Below the pieces are notes generated by a model, which had not been told where the DNA came from, ran no database searches, and worked only from the letters and a program-made list of their open reading frames with translations. From Gnetum montanum (taxonomy: Eukaryota > Streptophyta > Gnetopsida > Gnetales > Gnetaceae): a stretch of DNA of 64,000 nucleotides. Numbering within the stretch: the stretch's first letter is position 1; each line of letters begins with the position of its first letter. The stretch is taken from positions 2,206,904 through 2,270,903 of the forward strand of contig MNCI01004656.1 in assembly GCA_015680685.1 (NCBI GenBank), written 5' to 3'. This document shows positions 44,840 through 57,320 of the stretch, in pieces. A program made the position numbers and the translations under genes.

Positions 44840-47800
44840 TCTTGATGACTATTTGGGATCAGACCTCCAATGTTGGGCCTCTGGTGTCATGAACTTGGGG
44901 GATCATGGAAAATGAAGGTGTTCCTCAAAATAGGATTTAGATTCTTGTTGATCTTTTAGAAACACCAAGGCCTATATACCTCCAAATAAAATCAGTGGTT
45001 ATGAAATGAACTAAATGTGAGTATGTGCTTGCTGTTGTAAATGTTGAAATGCCTTGAGTTCATGTAAGAAATTATAATTGGCTATCATAAAAGAAAATTG
45101 GCTAGCTTTGTAAAATACTATGAGTTATTTGAGATTTCCATTTTGTCAAATCACTTGGTTTATATAGTCCCTATAGTATGCTACTTGAAACACATAAAAT
45201 TTCATAAAAATGATTAAGCACAATTCTGCCAATCTACTCCTAGTTTTTCCCAAAGAGAAAATTTAATAAGCAAACTAGAAATAGATTGAGATTCATGGGA
45301 GTTTTATAAAGAGAAATGAATGGAAAGTAGGTTTGTGTAAATCTTAAACATTTAGGCAATATAAATTGAACATGATGAAACATTTTTCAATAAAACTATT
45401 CCAATTTAATCTAAGTATTATAAATTATCCGAGCCATCTGAGATCATTAGGAAAATTTGTAAAAGACACTCTTATTCACTACCAAAATGCTTTGTAAACC
45501 ATAAGTACAAGCCTATTCTTCTCTAGCCAAAAATTTTCAAGATTTCAAACACTATAACTAATAGAAAAATTCGACAATTTTTTAAATTAGAATTATAAGG
45601 CAGTAAACTTTAGAAAAATGAAGCTATTTTAAAGAAGCCAAAGTATGAAAGTCTCTAGATCCTCTAAACTCAAATAGGTAAATTCTATAAGAAATTACTA
45701 TTAAATTGCTTAATATGCTTTACTCTAATAAAAGCTCTTATTTGGAAAAGCTTAATAGGAGTCTAATATTGTGTAAAATGGAGCTTTAAGAACAATCTAG
45801 AAAATCTAAAAATTAAATGACAAGCACATTACTATCTATACCATTAGTTAAGCAACTAAAAAAATGGAAAGTAAGGCACTCACAAGACTAACACCAAGTA
45901 GCTAAATTGATATCTTTAGCAATCCATGCTTTTAGAATCTTCAATGTTACTTCTACCAATTCCCCACTTCTCCCCCACACCCCGCTTCCCACGCCCNTAG
46001 TAGCTTCATGGTAGTTACATTCATCATTGAAGGTTTAAGGTAAATATTAAATATCTAGGGAATTTATTCATAACTACCTTAAGAAATAACTTCTATAAGG
46101 AATTATGATAAAATCAAGCAATATTTGGCAAGTGTCTTCTTAGCAATTACAACCTTACAAATATCAAGAAGATCTATTTATAACTTCCATGGAAGGTTAT
46201 AACTTTCATTGAAAATTTTTAATTCCCAAAGAAATTAAAGTTATATTTATCAAATGATTATAAATTTTGCTCTTTTCAAATTGTAAACCTCTCTTTTTAA
46301 AATTACTAGTTGTAATTTGAATCAATCATAAATTTTTTTTGTGATGATTTTTTAAAAATAAAATAGTTATTAAGGCCATGTGACCTTAATATACATGGTT
46401 TCATATTTGGTATGCTTCATGTCGATGTTTGAGCTTCGTGGCTATCAAACCTGCTACCATGCCACATCTATCATGTGTGGTTCTTGTGTGTCTTGTATCC
46501 CCTACTAGCATGGTTTTGTAGGCATGGCACTCCCACTAGCATTGTCCTTGGTCTTTACATTAATTATTCTTCATGATGTTGCTCCAAAATGATCACCTCC
46601 ATTGTGAACAAGAAATTTGTAGATTCAGACCCTGCTCTGGTTCTCATGACATCGACACCCCATTGCTACATAATGCTTTATGAGGTGAAACTCATGCACA
46701 AGTGGTTGGAGAGGAGCTTCCATTCAAATTTCCAATGTTGCTATGAAGAAATTTTCAATGAAAAATATCCTTTACTTAGGTTTCTTCAACATGTGTTTTT
46801 TTTTTGGAAATATATGATAGTGATGAATTTAGGGATTTTTTTGATTTTGAATATGCATCTAGATTTTTTGTGCCTATACATTTGGCATGCTTGTTTTTCC
46901 TCTAGAACATCGATTTTGTATAGATCTTGTTATGAATTGCAAGGCTTGTGTTCTTTTGCAAGTTTTTGAAATGTTATTTTGTTGTTTCACTTCATATTAC
47001 CATGCTTTTTTCTATGGCAAGGGTTTCTCTTTCGGATTAAAGATGAAGTTTTTTTAAGCCATGTTTGTTGAATTTTTCAAATATCATTTAACAAGAATAT
47101 TGTTAATTTTTTTTACTTTGTGTTAAAATTATGTTCTTGTTATACCAAAATTTATCAAATGCTATTGAGCCTTTGAACTAGATATTTTCCTCTTATTTTT
47201 TTTAGAATTCATAACTCTACAACTTAATTTTCTGCCACCATTTGGAAGCCATCATAAATTGAATATGACATTATAAATTGTAATGACCATAGCATAACAA
47301 TGGATCTTTACGTAATGCAATTACTAGTTAGTTTTCCTAAGAAGTTCTTGCATAGTTTCAAGGAAAATGGATGCACAAATTTATTCGCTTTATTTTTTAT
47401 CATTCTTTGAAACATCCAATTTACCACTAAAATTGAAATTGATAAGCTGATAAAATGTAAGAACTAACGGTGATATGATTGTAATACACTATCTTGCAAT
47501 TCCAAAATAATTTCCAAAATTTCACCTCCACCATTATATATATATTTACATGGAAAAATTCACAAATTCTTCATCCTTATGCTAGAAACACCTCTCTTAG
47601 CTTTCATTAATTCCATGCCTTTGAAATTATAAACACAAACTCAAAATGTGCACACCTCCAATATAAAGCTCACTTTTCAATTTTTTTCCTTTAACATATT
47701 TCTTCATCATGCTCACTATTGCCCTTTCAAATAAATAATTTAACTTTTATCTTCCAATGACCATTAAAAAGCTAAATTTGGCAATTTAGTTCTCAACATT

Positions 47801-47898
47801 ATCTCATAAAATCCACTCCATCAAAATTGTGTAAATGTGACAACACTTGGAATTTGTTTTTGTTAGAAATTAGTTGTGGAGATTTTGCATTGTTTTAG
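44840..47898. other. AT-rich region, no identified gene
   Basis: The only longer frame is at 46589-46969 on the plus strand (126 codons, Phe/Leu/Cys-rich toward the end). It resembles no family I know and its composition looks accidental. A C-rich patch with one N lies at 45970-45997. Confidence 0.4.
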
Positions 47899-48715
47899 AT
47901 GACCTCTAAGATGACAAATGCTCAAGCCCCAAACTAAGATATGAAGAGCATGAGATTTTCCTTTCAACTAACGGTGGAATGACTGGATGGAATTAGTGCT
48001 AAAGTGAATAGAACTAAAGGTCCTAGCTATATTCAAACTCATGCTGATGATGAGCATGACCATTTAAACGAAGATGAAGAAGTTTCGCATTCTAGTGGAG
48101 AGAGAGTAGATGATAAGGAATAAAATTCTAGCTATTGGAGTTTTAGAATCCACCATCCTAGGATATTAGGATAAAGGAATTCAAGTCCTCATATAAAAAC
48201 TCCAAGAGCTCCATCACTAACATCTTCTTCTTCTCATGGTAAGCTTGACAATGTATATGAAGCAATGCTTTCTAAAGCATTCATGAATGCTATAAAAAAT
48301 TCCATATGTGATTTTTAAGACTTTCAATGGTGTAGATGATACCAATTATTTTACAAGTTGGTTGTAGATCCTTGATAAACATTACACATTTGAGAAGGTA
48401 CCACATTGTCTAAGGATATCCATTGTTAAATCTAGATTAGAAGGTATGGCTTCTACTTGATGGAAAAGAAGTCCTAAAGTTATGTGAGGAAAAATGGTCA
48501 ATCTATTAATGATTGGTCCTTAATGAAGTATAGGATGAAATATTACTTTGAACAATCTTGATTGAGACAAGTGATAATCATGGAACTAAAATTCCTTAGA
48601 AAAGAAGACAAAAGATGTCGAGGAATTTGATATTAAATTTTGAGGTCTATTTCATCAAGCTATGATAAATTGGAAGGAATATTGGAAGATTCTTAGAACT
48701 AGTCGTTGAAATATT
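47899..48715 (+). pseudogene. gag: Chromovirus-type gag fragment, N-terminal part
   Basis: Plus-strand counterpart of the gag at 20640-21695. An ATG at 47899 precedes an Asp/Glu/His-rich leader; from about 48110 it is collinear with the other copy (SSSSHGKLDNVYEAMLSKAF, then KIPYVIFKTFNGVDDTNYF, a FEKVPHCLRI block and KTKDVEEFDIKF). Stops and shifts are present, and the zinc knuckle is missing because the copy ends abruptly at 48715 against Athila-C RT. Confidence 0.72.
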
Positions 48716-48719
48716 GCAG

Positions 48720-49620
48720 GGGCATTGCACAAGCCAAACAACATCTATTTGTATGCAAACATTCCCCAAGGACTAGTGAACGTAGTCTTGGCTTGGTCTT
48801 CTAGGGCTATTTGTATTTGATTATATTTGTTGTATCCATCCAAAAAATTGTAGTAGTGATGCCCTGTGATGGTGTCTAAGACTTGGTCAACAAATGGTAA
48901 TGGAAAGTGATCTTTGAATGTTACCATATTTAGTAGCCCGAAATCTATGCACACCCTCCATTTTCCTTCCTTTTTAGGCACAATAACTAAGGGTCTAACC
49001 CATTCACTATCAACAATGGGGTATATGAACCCAGCCTTGAGAAGCTGTTCGATTTCTTCCTTAATTACTTGCTTTAGCTTAGGGTTCAATTGTCTCTGTG
49101 GTTGTCTTTGAGGCTTCATGGAGGGGTCGATGTAAATTCTATGTTGGCATATTACTGGATCTATTCTAGTTAATTCGGGATATGACCAAGTGAAGGCTTC
49201 TGACCATTTATTTATTACCTTCCGTAGTTCTTCTTTCTATTGAGGAGCAAGCTTAGCATTGCTAATTACTGATTTTTTGTTTCTAAAGGACATGTATTCC
49301 ATATTGGTGGGTAATGGTTTTAGCTCAAGGGGCTCTTACTTAAATTTCTCAAGGATTTCCAACTTCTCCCAGTTGACATTTTCAAGGTTAAGACTTGAAA
49401 GTTGGCAGTGGACTTGCTCTAATGCTTCTATGCTATCGATGTAAACGCAAGTCAAACCCTCAATTGGTTCCATGCATATGAGTGAACTACTTTCTTAATC
49501 AGGTATCAGTCACTAGGTGCCTTCCTATTGTGTGGCTATTGCATATAGTCATCTTTGTATGTTGATCACTTATGCACACTAATCGCATGTAGGAAATGTT
49601 AAAATTTGCATAAACCATGA
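48720..49620 (-). pseudogene. Athila-C reverse transcriptase (N-terminal half) and linker
   Basis: Open at 48745-49119: LNPKLKQVIKEEIEQLLKAG, VIVPKKEGKWRVCIDFGLLN, FLDGYNKYNQIQIALEDQAK. Compared with Athila-B at the same positions it is better preserved. Sequence stops before the FMDD active site, cut at about 48720 by chromovirus gag. The linker (49120-49620) carries LRHYNYL-like decayed coding typical of the protease-RT gap. Confidence 0.85.
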
Positions 49621-49623
49621 CCT

Positions 49624-50290
49624 CTACATGCAATTACACCCTGTCTCACTATATGCGATGCATGGAACTTTCTTCTTATTGATCTTTCCAAATGTATTTT
49701 CCTTTGATATTTCTAGGAAAAGATCATGAATTCTTAGGTATGCATCGATGGTGCTTAGCCATTCTCTTCCCATTATGATTGGGAAGTTCCCCTTACCGTT
49801 GTTCACCTAAATCACTAAGAAATTAGTTGGGTACGACCACCCAAAAATAGTGGTAACAATGTCCTCCACTAGTCCCAATGGGACAGTGATGGACTGGTCA
49901 ACTAACTCTAGATGAATGTTTCTCTTTTTCAATTAAGGCAAGTTACAAGCCTTGTACATTTCTTGAGAAATCAAGTTGACACCAGAACCTAAATTGAAAA
50001 GAGCCTTGCATGGTTCATTTCTAGTGATTTGTAGGTATATCATAGGACTCCCAAGATTAGAGAATTTTGTGGGAAGGTGGCCAACTTTGATCCAATCAGT
50101 GATGACATGTGTTAGCATGATCGTATGCATTGAGTGCAATGATTGGGTTGAAAGGGTCTCAAAAATTTTGATTGATACTATGGTGTCTAAGGAATTAGCC
50201 GCTTGTGATTGCAAGGGCTTGGTTGTACTATTGGTTGTAAAGAAAATCCATCTAAATTTTCACATAGTTGTAGGCCCTTCAATTGTTAAT
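49624..50290 (-). pseudogene. Athila-C protease
   Basis: The N-terminal part at 49933-50214 reads MIYLQITRNEPCKALFNLGS, then GVNLISQEMYKACNLP: here the catalytic Asp of DLGSGVNLI is Asn. The C-terminal half at 49624-49806 reads PIIMGREWLSTIDAYLRI. Same layout as in Athila-B and -E. Upstream sequence after 50290 no longer matches gag. Confidence 0.8.
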
Positions 50291-51280
50291 AAATTGTTAA
50301 TTTGTTAGATCTATAATATGCACATGAGTTAGGAGAGAAAACTCCAGAGCTTGCCAAAAAATATAGCCATTATTTACTTATTAATTTTCTAAGAAAATTA
50401 TAATAATTATTTGTAAGCATTTTCAATTCCTTGACAGACTTATCTAACGGAATTTTTCAACACTTAAAAATAATATTCATAATGGTAGAATTTTCTAATG
50501 GTCAAAATTTTATTTGAAAATTACATCCTACATAATATTGATGACATTATTGACAGAATAATAAAGATATGTACAATTCATGAAACAAATGATTTAAAAA
50601 ATGAAAAATTTCATAAATAATGAAAAAACATATTATGAAAGAATTTGAAAGAGTTTGAATTAATGAAAAATTGATAAAAATTTAAAAAAATGACAAAAAA
50701 TCATAAACCAAAAAAGTTAATATGCACTTACCAATTCCTTATTTTAGATAAGGTACCTCACTTAGAACTAAACTCATGGGTAAGTGTTCAAAAATCAATT
50801 GCATATTTCTAAGATCATACACTACAAGTTTTCTGTTTATCATCTTTACTAATTTATGTTTTTGTTTGTTATCCCATGCAACATTGATGATAATTAGATT
50901 TTGATCATTTGGAGATACATACCTTATTGAACCAAATTGTATTTCAATTTTAAAGGATTTAGAATTTTTTTATTTGTTATTTTAGGTTTTGAGTTTCTAT
51001 GTTTGCTACTTCTTTTTGATGTACAATTAGGTTGGAAGATGTTCTTTTGTAGGTTCTCTATTTTGATCATTTTCTTGGGATAGGAGTTAATAAGTGAGTT
51101 GGATCTATCCATGCATGTTTTGGATATTTTTATGATCTCATTTCTTGACCATTTTGATTCTTTTCATTTGGTAACTATTGTGCCTTTCTTTCACACACAT
51201 TCTTTTTTGAAGTTTTTTGTGGGAAATATAAGGATTATTTTGATGTTCTAAACTTTTGTCTTTTAACTACAATCCTCATC
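50291..51280. other. AT-rich separator between Athila-C and Athila-D
   Basis: No gene found. It contains long A/T runs (50560-50720). Each flank belongs to a separate Athila fragment, because both have their own protease. Confidence 0.45.
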
Positions 51281-51760
51281 ATTGTAAATAATTCATAGAA
51301 TTCTTTGTATTTGCATGGCTCCATGCTCATTTTTCATGGAATTTTCCAAATATAAATATCTTATTCTTAGCTTAGCATCAATTGTGCTAATCCATGCTCT
51401 CCCCATAAGGATAAGAAAGTCTCCCTTATCATTCTTCACATTTATTATAAGGAAATTTGTTGAATAAGGTCATCCATTAATAGTGCTCATTACATTGTCT
51501 ACCTATCCCAAAGAAATGGTGACTAATTAATCTACAAGGTCTGGACTTATGTTATACTTCTTTAATGATAGTAGGCTTTATGCCTTCTACATTTTTGAGA
51601 GATGAAATTGAATCCAAAAACTAGATCTAGTAGATCTTTACATAGTAAATTTCTAACAATTTGCAAATAAATCAAAGGACTTTCAAAATCTATTCTTATC
51701 ATCAAAAAACTCTCTACTATTATCTAGTCTAATACTATATGAGTTCACATGGTAGTCCTA
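51281..51760 (-). pseudogene. Athila-D protease relic
   Basis: Heavily decayed but collinear with the other Athila proteases: the minus strand shows FLILMGRAWISTIDAKLRI-like words near 51370-51420 and IYLQIVRNLLCKDLLDL near 51620-51670. No functional active site. Confidence 0.6.
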
Positions 51761-52855
51761 ATGTTCACACTTTAGTTCAAAAGAATTATGAATTTGTTTA
51801 AATGACTTGGAGATATTGAAATTGAAATGGAGTCATGTCAAAAATATCTTGCTTTTGTTGGGATGGGCTTGTAGATCTACTAGTTCTCTTTGCAATTGCA
51901 GGATTTATCTTAAAGAAATGATACTTTCTAGATTTTCATTTAGTATTACTGGTATTATTATCCATGTGTATGTTTACAAATCTAGTTGCACTTTTTGTTG
52001 GGGCTATATTGGTAGTTCGACTTACATTGATGGTGGAAAAAATGAAGGAAGTTAAGTAGGAGGTTGTTGAGGATCTTGCATGGTTGATGAGAAATATAAG
52101 ATGATGACTTAGCGTATGGAATTATGGGTTGATGATATTTAGCAATATAGTAGTGGGAATAAATATGGGCAAATGTATTCCTAGAAAAAACAGGCTACTA
52201 GATGTAGTTTTCTATAGCATTACTTTATCTTGGTGGTAGCATCCCTCATGACTATGGGTTATATCATTTTTGGTGGTATTGTTAATGAGTTTGAGGATGA
52301 GCCTTATTAGGATATACTATGGTTGTTGTAAATAGGGTTATATGTAGTTATCTTGCAAGAGCATTTTTCTTAATCATCTTTAAATTTAATGCATATACCC
52401 TTAATTCCTATAAGTGAGTCATGATAGGAAAACACCCTTTAGGATATTTGTATTTGCATAAGTCACACCCATATTTAATTTTCAGACTAGAATCAGTAAC
52501 CTCTTATACAACAGTAGCTTTTTCTTTATACTTGTATATGTCATGTCATTTTTCTCTTCTATTTCTTTTTTTTCTTTCCTTTAGTTAGATATTTCTCTAT
52601 CCTTTCTTCTAATATATTTAGTGTTGATTTAAAATTCTTATTTATGAAATCTTGTATCTTTTTAACCTTTCCTATAATGTCAGATATAGACTTTTAAATT
52701 GGTAAGGTATTTCTTCTAATCACCTCTTTCATAGATTGTTTCTCTTATGTCTCATAGACTTGAACATCACTTTTTCAAAGAGATGAATCCATATTATATT
52801 CTTACATAAATTCTCTCTTTCTTAGTAATGAAACACATTTTCTAGTAGTTGCAAC
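51761..52855 (-). pseudogene. gag: Athila-D gag fragment, interrupted by Athila-E
   Basis: The zinc-knuckle-like motif at about 52435-52472 reads CDLCKYKYPKGC, where the usual His is Tyr. A Lys-rich segment and the acidic block with EYNMDSSL and EVIRRNTLPI follow toward 52800, matching the same order in Athila-A. Homology ends at about 52855, exactly where the Athila-E LTR begins, so the N-terminal half was cut off by that insertion. Confidence 0.68.
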
Positions 52856-52857
52856 AT

Positions 52858-53705
52858 TGGGTATCCAGCGTTAGGGCTGTGACATCAGGTACATGACATC
52901 ATGGTCTTGTTGTGATATCAGGTATCCAACGTCAAGGTATATATGTTGGCCTATAAATATAGCACCTGGGCTCTCAATTTGAATTAGTTTTTCATAAGTT
53001 TTTGGTCATTTTTTACTCAAAGTAGTGAAGCTCTTATAGTTTATTTTCTCCAAAGTGAGAATATTTTCTGAGTGCCCATAGAAGGAGTCTAAGTGTGTAC
53101 AGTTCTTTGTTTGAGCACTGATGTACCTGAGCGTAGCAGTGTGATGAGAATAACAATGAACTACTTTGACAATCCTTGAAGCATTGAGAATAGACTAATA
53201 TTTATTTTAATGCACTTTAGTTTTATTCTCTTTACTTTAATGCATTTAAATTGAGAAAATTATTTCTAGAAATTAATGAACACAAGCATGACCACTTCAA
53301 ACATACATATAGTACTTGGTAACCTAGAAATGCTTAATGTTTGGTAGCCTAGCAGTGCTATATGTGTTTAGGATGTGTCCAGGAAAGTGGGATGGTTACT
53401 TGTGTTAGGCTAGCTAGTTAGTAGATGAATTTTATCTTAAATTACTCCACCTTTCATTCTTGTTGTAGGTTATCAAAATTATAAAACATAAAATAAGAAA
53501 AATCATGTACCTTAGCTACACTTAAACCATACCATTAAACCTCACAAGTGTAGTTGGGAAGACAATGAATGTTCTTAACACCCATTTCACTTCCTCGAAG
53601 AATTAGTGTACTAGAAAACTATAGTTCCGTAGAATTCAACCAAATCATGTGTAAATGCCTTAGTGATTCATATGGTTGGCTGTATGGGTACCTCACTGCT
53701 CATGA
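52858..53705 (+). mobile_element. 5' LTR of Athila-E, about 848 bp
   Basis: The right end reads CTCATGA at 53699-53705 next to the primer site (CTCATCA expected). A plus-strand TATA word CTATAAATAT lies at 52951. It shares ordered words with the reverse complement of the Athila-A and -B LTRs. The left end is set by loss of gag homology and by equal length with Athila-B. Confidence 0.72.
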
Positions 53706-53706
53706 T

Positions 53707-53724
53707 TGGCATCATTGCCAGGGA
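53707..53724 (+). other. Primer-binding site of Athila-E, tRNA-Asp type
   Basis: TGGCATCATTGCCAGGGA: four transitions from the canonical tRNA-Asp-type site, two of them shared with Athila-B. Confidence 0.82.
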
Positions 53725-53866
53725 CATTTTTGTTGTTTCATGAACTATCTAGAATTCAGTGAAAATTATTTAAGTCATTGGAATGAACCTTAGAGTCAGA
53801 TCACATCTTAAGATTACTACAACAAAATTTCAAAGCACACTGCAATTTTTATTTTTCTAACATAAA

Positions 53867-55720
53867 GTGTCTTCTTCACATAGGATTAATTCTCAACCCA
53901 TGTCTAATGGAGCTCATTCACTAATGCCCCAACAATATTGAATGGTATATGCTCATCTTGATGAGTATATACCCAATTTCACCTTCATCCTACATCAAGA
54001 TGAATAGCTACAGTGGCATGACATAGAGGGAAACATTGTGTTGCCACCTGATTGATCTATTTCTGTAATGATTTACCAAGCACTTATCCATCTTGGTTCT
54101 CAAGAATATCATGATGAGTATGTTGTGCAAGACAATGATGCCAAGGATTACCATCCCATAGAGGCACAACATCTCTAGGATTGCCAATTAGAGCAATGTT
54201 ATGAATCTTTGAAGTGATGGTGGGGAACCCTTCTCTTGGGGTTTTCCATTTAGTCATATTGCACTTTTTGACTTCAGTGATGGTGGTCAAAACCAGAACT
54301 TGTAGTGCACAATTCACAATCCTAGTTCTGGTAAAAATGGATCTAATGACAAAGAAGGATCCAAAAAGGAAAGTAAAGGCAAGGATGTGGACAACAAACA
54401 AGATCATGATCATGATCATGATCATTGAAGAGGTGGTAGTAGGCATCATGATGATGGTCATTCTCCTTCCTCTTTTCCTTCATCATCATCATCTTCTTCT
54501 TCTTGCTCTGATCATGATTGTAGAAGGTGAGACCATGATGGAGGTGACCAAAACAACCGACGAGAACAAAATAACTAAAATGACCAAAATGACCATCAGA
54601 AAAGGCAAGAATAAGGGCGTAGACATTCAAGCAAAGCACATCACCGTGAATGAAGGGGTAGCAAAGGGTATTGTAGGCACCATGATCAAGGCCTCAATGA
54701 ACCTTTGCTTGCTACCTAAAATATGTTGAATATCATAAAGGTAGTATGTATTCCAACAAGGCATGTGAAGGATAGTTAGATTAAAAGGCTAAACATGAAT
54801 AATATTCCTTTGTTTGAAGGGGGATATAACTCTAATCTGCAGAACCATTTCCAGATGCATGTTCCTTGTGAAACATAGAGAATGAATGGAGAAAACTTAA
54901 GTTATTCCCATGGACACTCATCAAAGAAGCGAAGAACTAGTACTGATTCTTAAAGTTAGAATCTATCAAATGATGGAGTACTATGCTTGAATTATTTAAT
55001 GAAAAATATCAAATGTACCCTAGAGTGTCCAACTTGAGAAGGCAGATCATGAACCCTTTGATTCTACCATTGCTTGATACTATTCCTTACTGCACAAATG
55101 TCTTGGCCATGGTTACTCTCAACTAGATCAACTTTGCCACATTATAGATGGGCTCTGATTAGAAATGTGAAGAACCCTTGGTGTTTATGCCCAAGGACAA
55201 CTATCAAACTTAAGTGTTCATTAGATACAAAGATTAATTGAGTAGGTAGCTAAAGAGGAGCATCAATTAAGAAAAAGAAAGAGTGTAGAAGAGTATAACC
55301 ATGATCCTTCCATCAACAAGAGGGAGGTTCAATTTTGTGATAGTGAGGAAAAATCTGCATATGATGAGGTGGCGAATAGGAAAATCTTGCCACTATTTCA
55401 ATGTGAACTTATGGCCAAGGTTGATTAGTTATGGGACTCTCTGAATAGAAAATTTCAAGCTATCTTAAAAATTGCTCAAGAGTCTAAGGAACAAAGTATT
55501 GATCATGAACGTAGGAGGCATAAAGAAGCTAAAGGTGCCTATCACAAAGGCAAGGTCAAGATTGCTACGATAAAAGTGGTTTCAAAAAGTAAAGTAAATG
55601 ATGATGGTGGGTGTGACATTTGCCAATATATAGATCCTAAGGGATTTTGCCCAATTGTGTCACACATATAGGAGTCTAGAGTGTATCCTTTAAATCCATG
55701 ACTAACAAAAAGGTAAACAT
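53867..55720 (+). pseudogene. gag: Athila-E gag
   Basis: Homologous to Athila-A gag throughout: YAHLDEYIPNFTFILHQDE near the N-terminus, a His/Asp/Ser-rich low-complexity part encoded by GATCAT and CAT/CTT repeats (54400-54510), NEPLLAT near 54700, the core (about 54830-55150), EYNHDPSINKREVQFCDSEE (about 55290-55350) and a knuckle reading CDICQYIDPKGFC near 55610-55650, where the His is Asp. The start position reads GTG TCT TCT TCA, as in Athila-B. Many stops. Confidence 0.8.
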
Positions 55721-57320
55721 CCAGAAGATTACCTTATCCTTAAGGTAATTTTAGGTAGTTCCACTAGCAAAAAAGGTATTATCCAAGTGGAGCTCCACTA
55801 TAATCATATGAGCAATATCAGCAACGGTAGCAAACACAATCATGGGTGCTTGCATCACCAAGGAAACAATACATTTACTAGCAGCCCAATCCATATGGTT
55901 ACTACATTTGGCAACCACTATCTCCATGTGACTCCTCCATTCATGCTTATCCTTTTCAATGTTACTACCACCATTCTAATTATTATTAAACTCATTCTTA
56001 ATACAAAATAAGGGATACCAACTCTTACCCTTATCCTTCTACTATCCTTACACATGTTCCTCCTCCACCTATGCATGGTGAAGTACCAGCTCAACCATAA
56101 CAACACAATGCTACCAAGGCCATTAACTTACAACTAATTAATCAACTGAGTGGTTTGGATACTCGATCAAAGAAAAGATCTTTCTTTCAATCGTGTAATC
56201 CACCTAAGCCCTGACATACACCCATGGATGACAACCCTGCTCCTGCATCTTCCTCTATATCCAATACCTTCAAGTCCTCTTCAAACCAAATGCCACATAG
56301 GATCCATAGTATTATGCTTACTCATGTCATATTTGATTGGATTCATGCTTGAAACCTTCCCAAGAAGTTATAAGTCCTCTAATTTATTTGCAGATCATTG
56401 GGAATGAACCATGCAAAGCTCTTCTCAACTCTGATTTTAGTGTTAACCTGATCTCCCATGAGATGTATATTGCATGGAACCTACCTCCTTTAAAGAAGAG
56501 AAATATCAAATTAAAATCTATAGACCAGTTCATTACTATTTCATTGGAACTAGTAGAAGATATTGTACCACTATCTATGGGTGGTCTTTTCCTATTGATT
56601 TCCTAGTGATCAAGGTAGAGAACTAAAAAGGGGGCTTTCCAATCATCATGGGAAGGGCATGGCTTAGCACCATTGATGTCAAAATGGGTATCAGAGATCT
56701 TTCCCTAAAAATATCCAAATAAAATGCATTTGGAAAGATCAAGAAGAAAAGAGTTCCATGCATCAAGTACAGTGATACAAGGTGCAATTGTGTGCAAAAA
56801 AATTAGGCTGTAAAGCAAGTATCTATTTCCATATGCATGTAGTATGCACTATAAGTAGAAATTCAAAGGTGTCTGTACAAAATAGCCATAAAACAAGAGG
56901 GCACCCAGTGGCTGGCCATTGATTCTAAGAGCAACACACTTTACATCTAACTAACTAAGAGCTTAACATGTGCATATGTCACAGGCATGAATGAACTAAA
57001 GCAAATTCATCACCAACTCTTTGATGATGCAAATGATGATACTTGTTGGGGAGAGTTGGAAATTCCTAAAAGTTTCAAGCGAGAGCCCCTTGAACTAAAG
57101 ATGCTACCAGTTGGAATGAAATATGTGTTTTTTAAAAATGGAAATTGGATCATAATTAATGCAAATCTTGCTCCAGAGGAGAAAAAGATGTTGTTGAAGG
57201 TAGTTGGAAAATTGTCAGCAACTTTTGCTTGGTCATATCCTAAATTCATAGGGATTGATCCTAGGATACCGCAGCATCACATCTGCACTGATCCAACCAT
57301 GAAGCCGAAAAGAAAACCAT
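55721..57320 (+). pseudogene. Athila-E gag tail, protease and linker
   Basis: The Pro/Gln/Tyr-rich gag tail (55720-56100) is followed by the protease at 56337-56760: PLIYLQIIGNEPCKALLNSD, FSVNLISHEMYIAWNLP, then FPIIMGRAWLSTIDVK. The catalytic Asp-x-Gly is missing. An open linker at 56987-57322 (SFKREPLELKMLPVGMKYVF, GKLSATFAWSYPKFIGIDPR) leads straight into RT, as in intact Athila elements. Confidence 0.82.

Noticed and set aside
46589-46969. 126-codon plus-strand ORF as a real gene
   Set aside because: No recognisable domain, biased Phe/Leu/Cys composition and no supporting context; left as unassigned.
53707-53724. Fragment of a tRNA gene
   Set aside because: Only the 18-base tRNA 3' complement is present, at an LTR border: a primer-binding site.
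54214-54729. 171-codon plus-strand protein rich in Met/Ile
   Set aside because: Off-frame reading of the GATCAT/CAT-rich low-complexity part of Athila-E gag.
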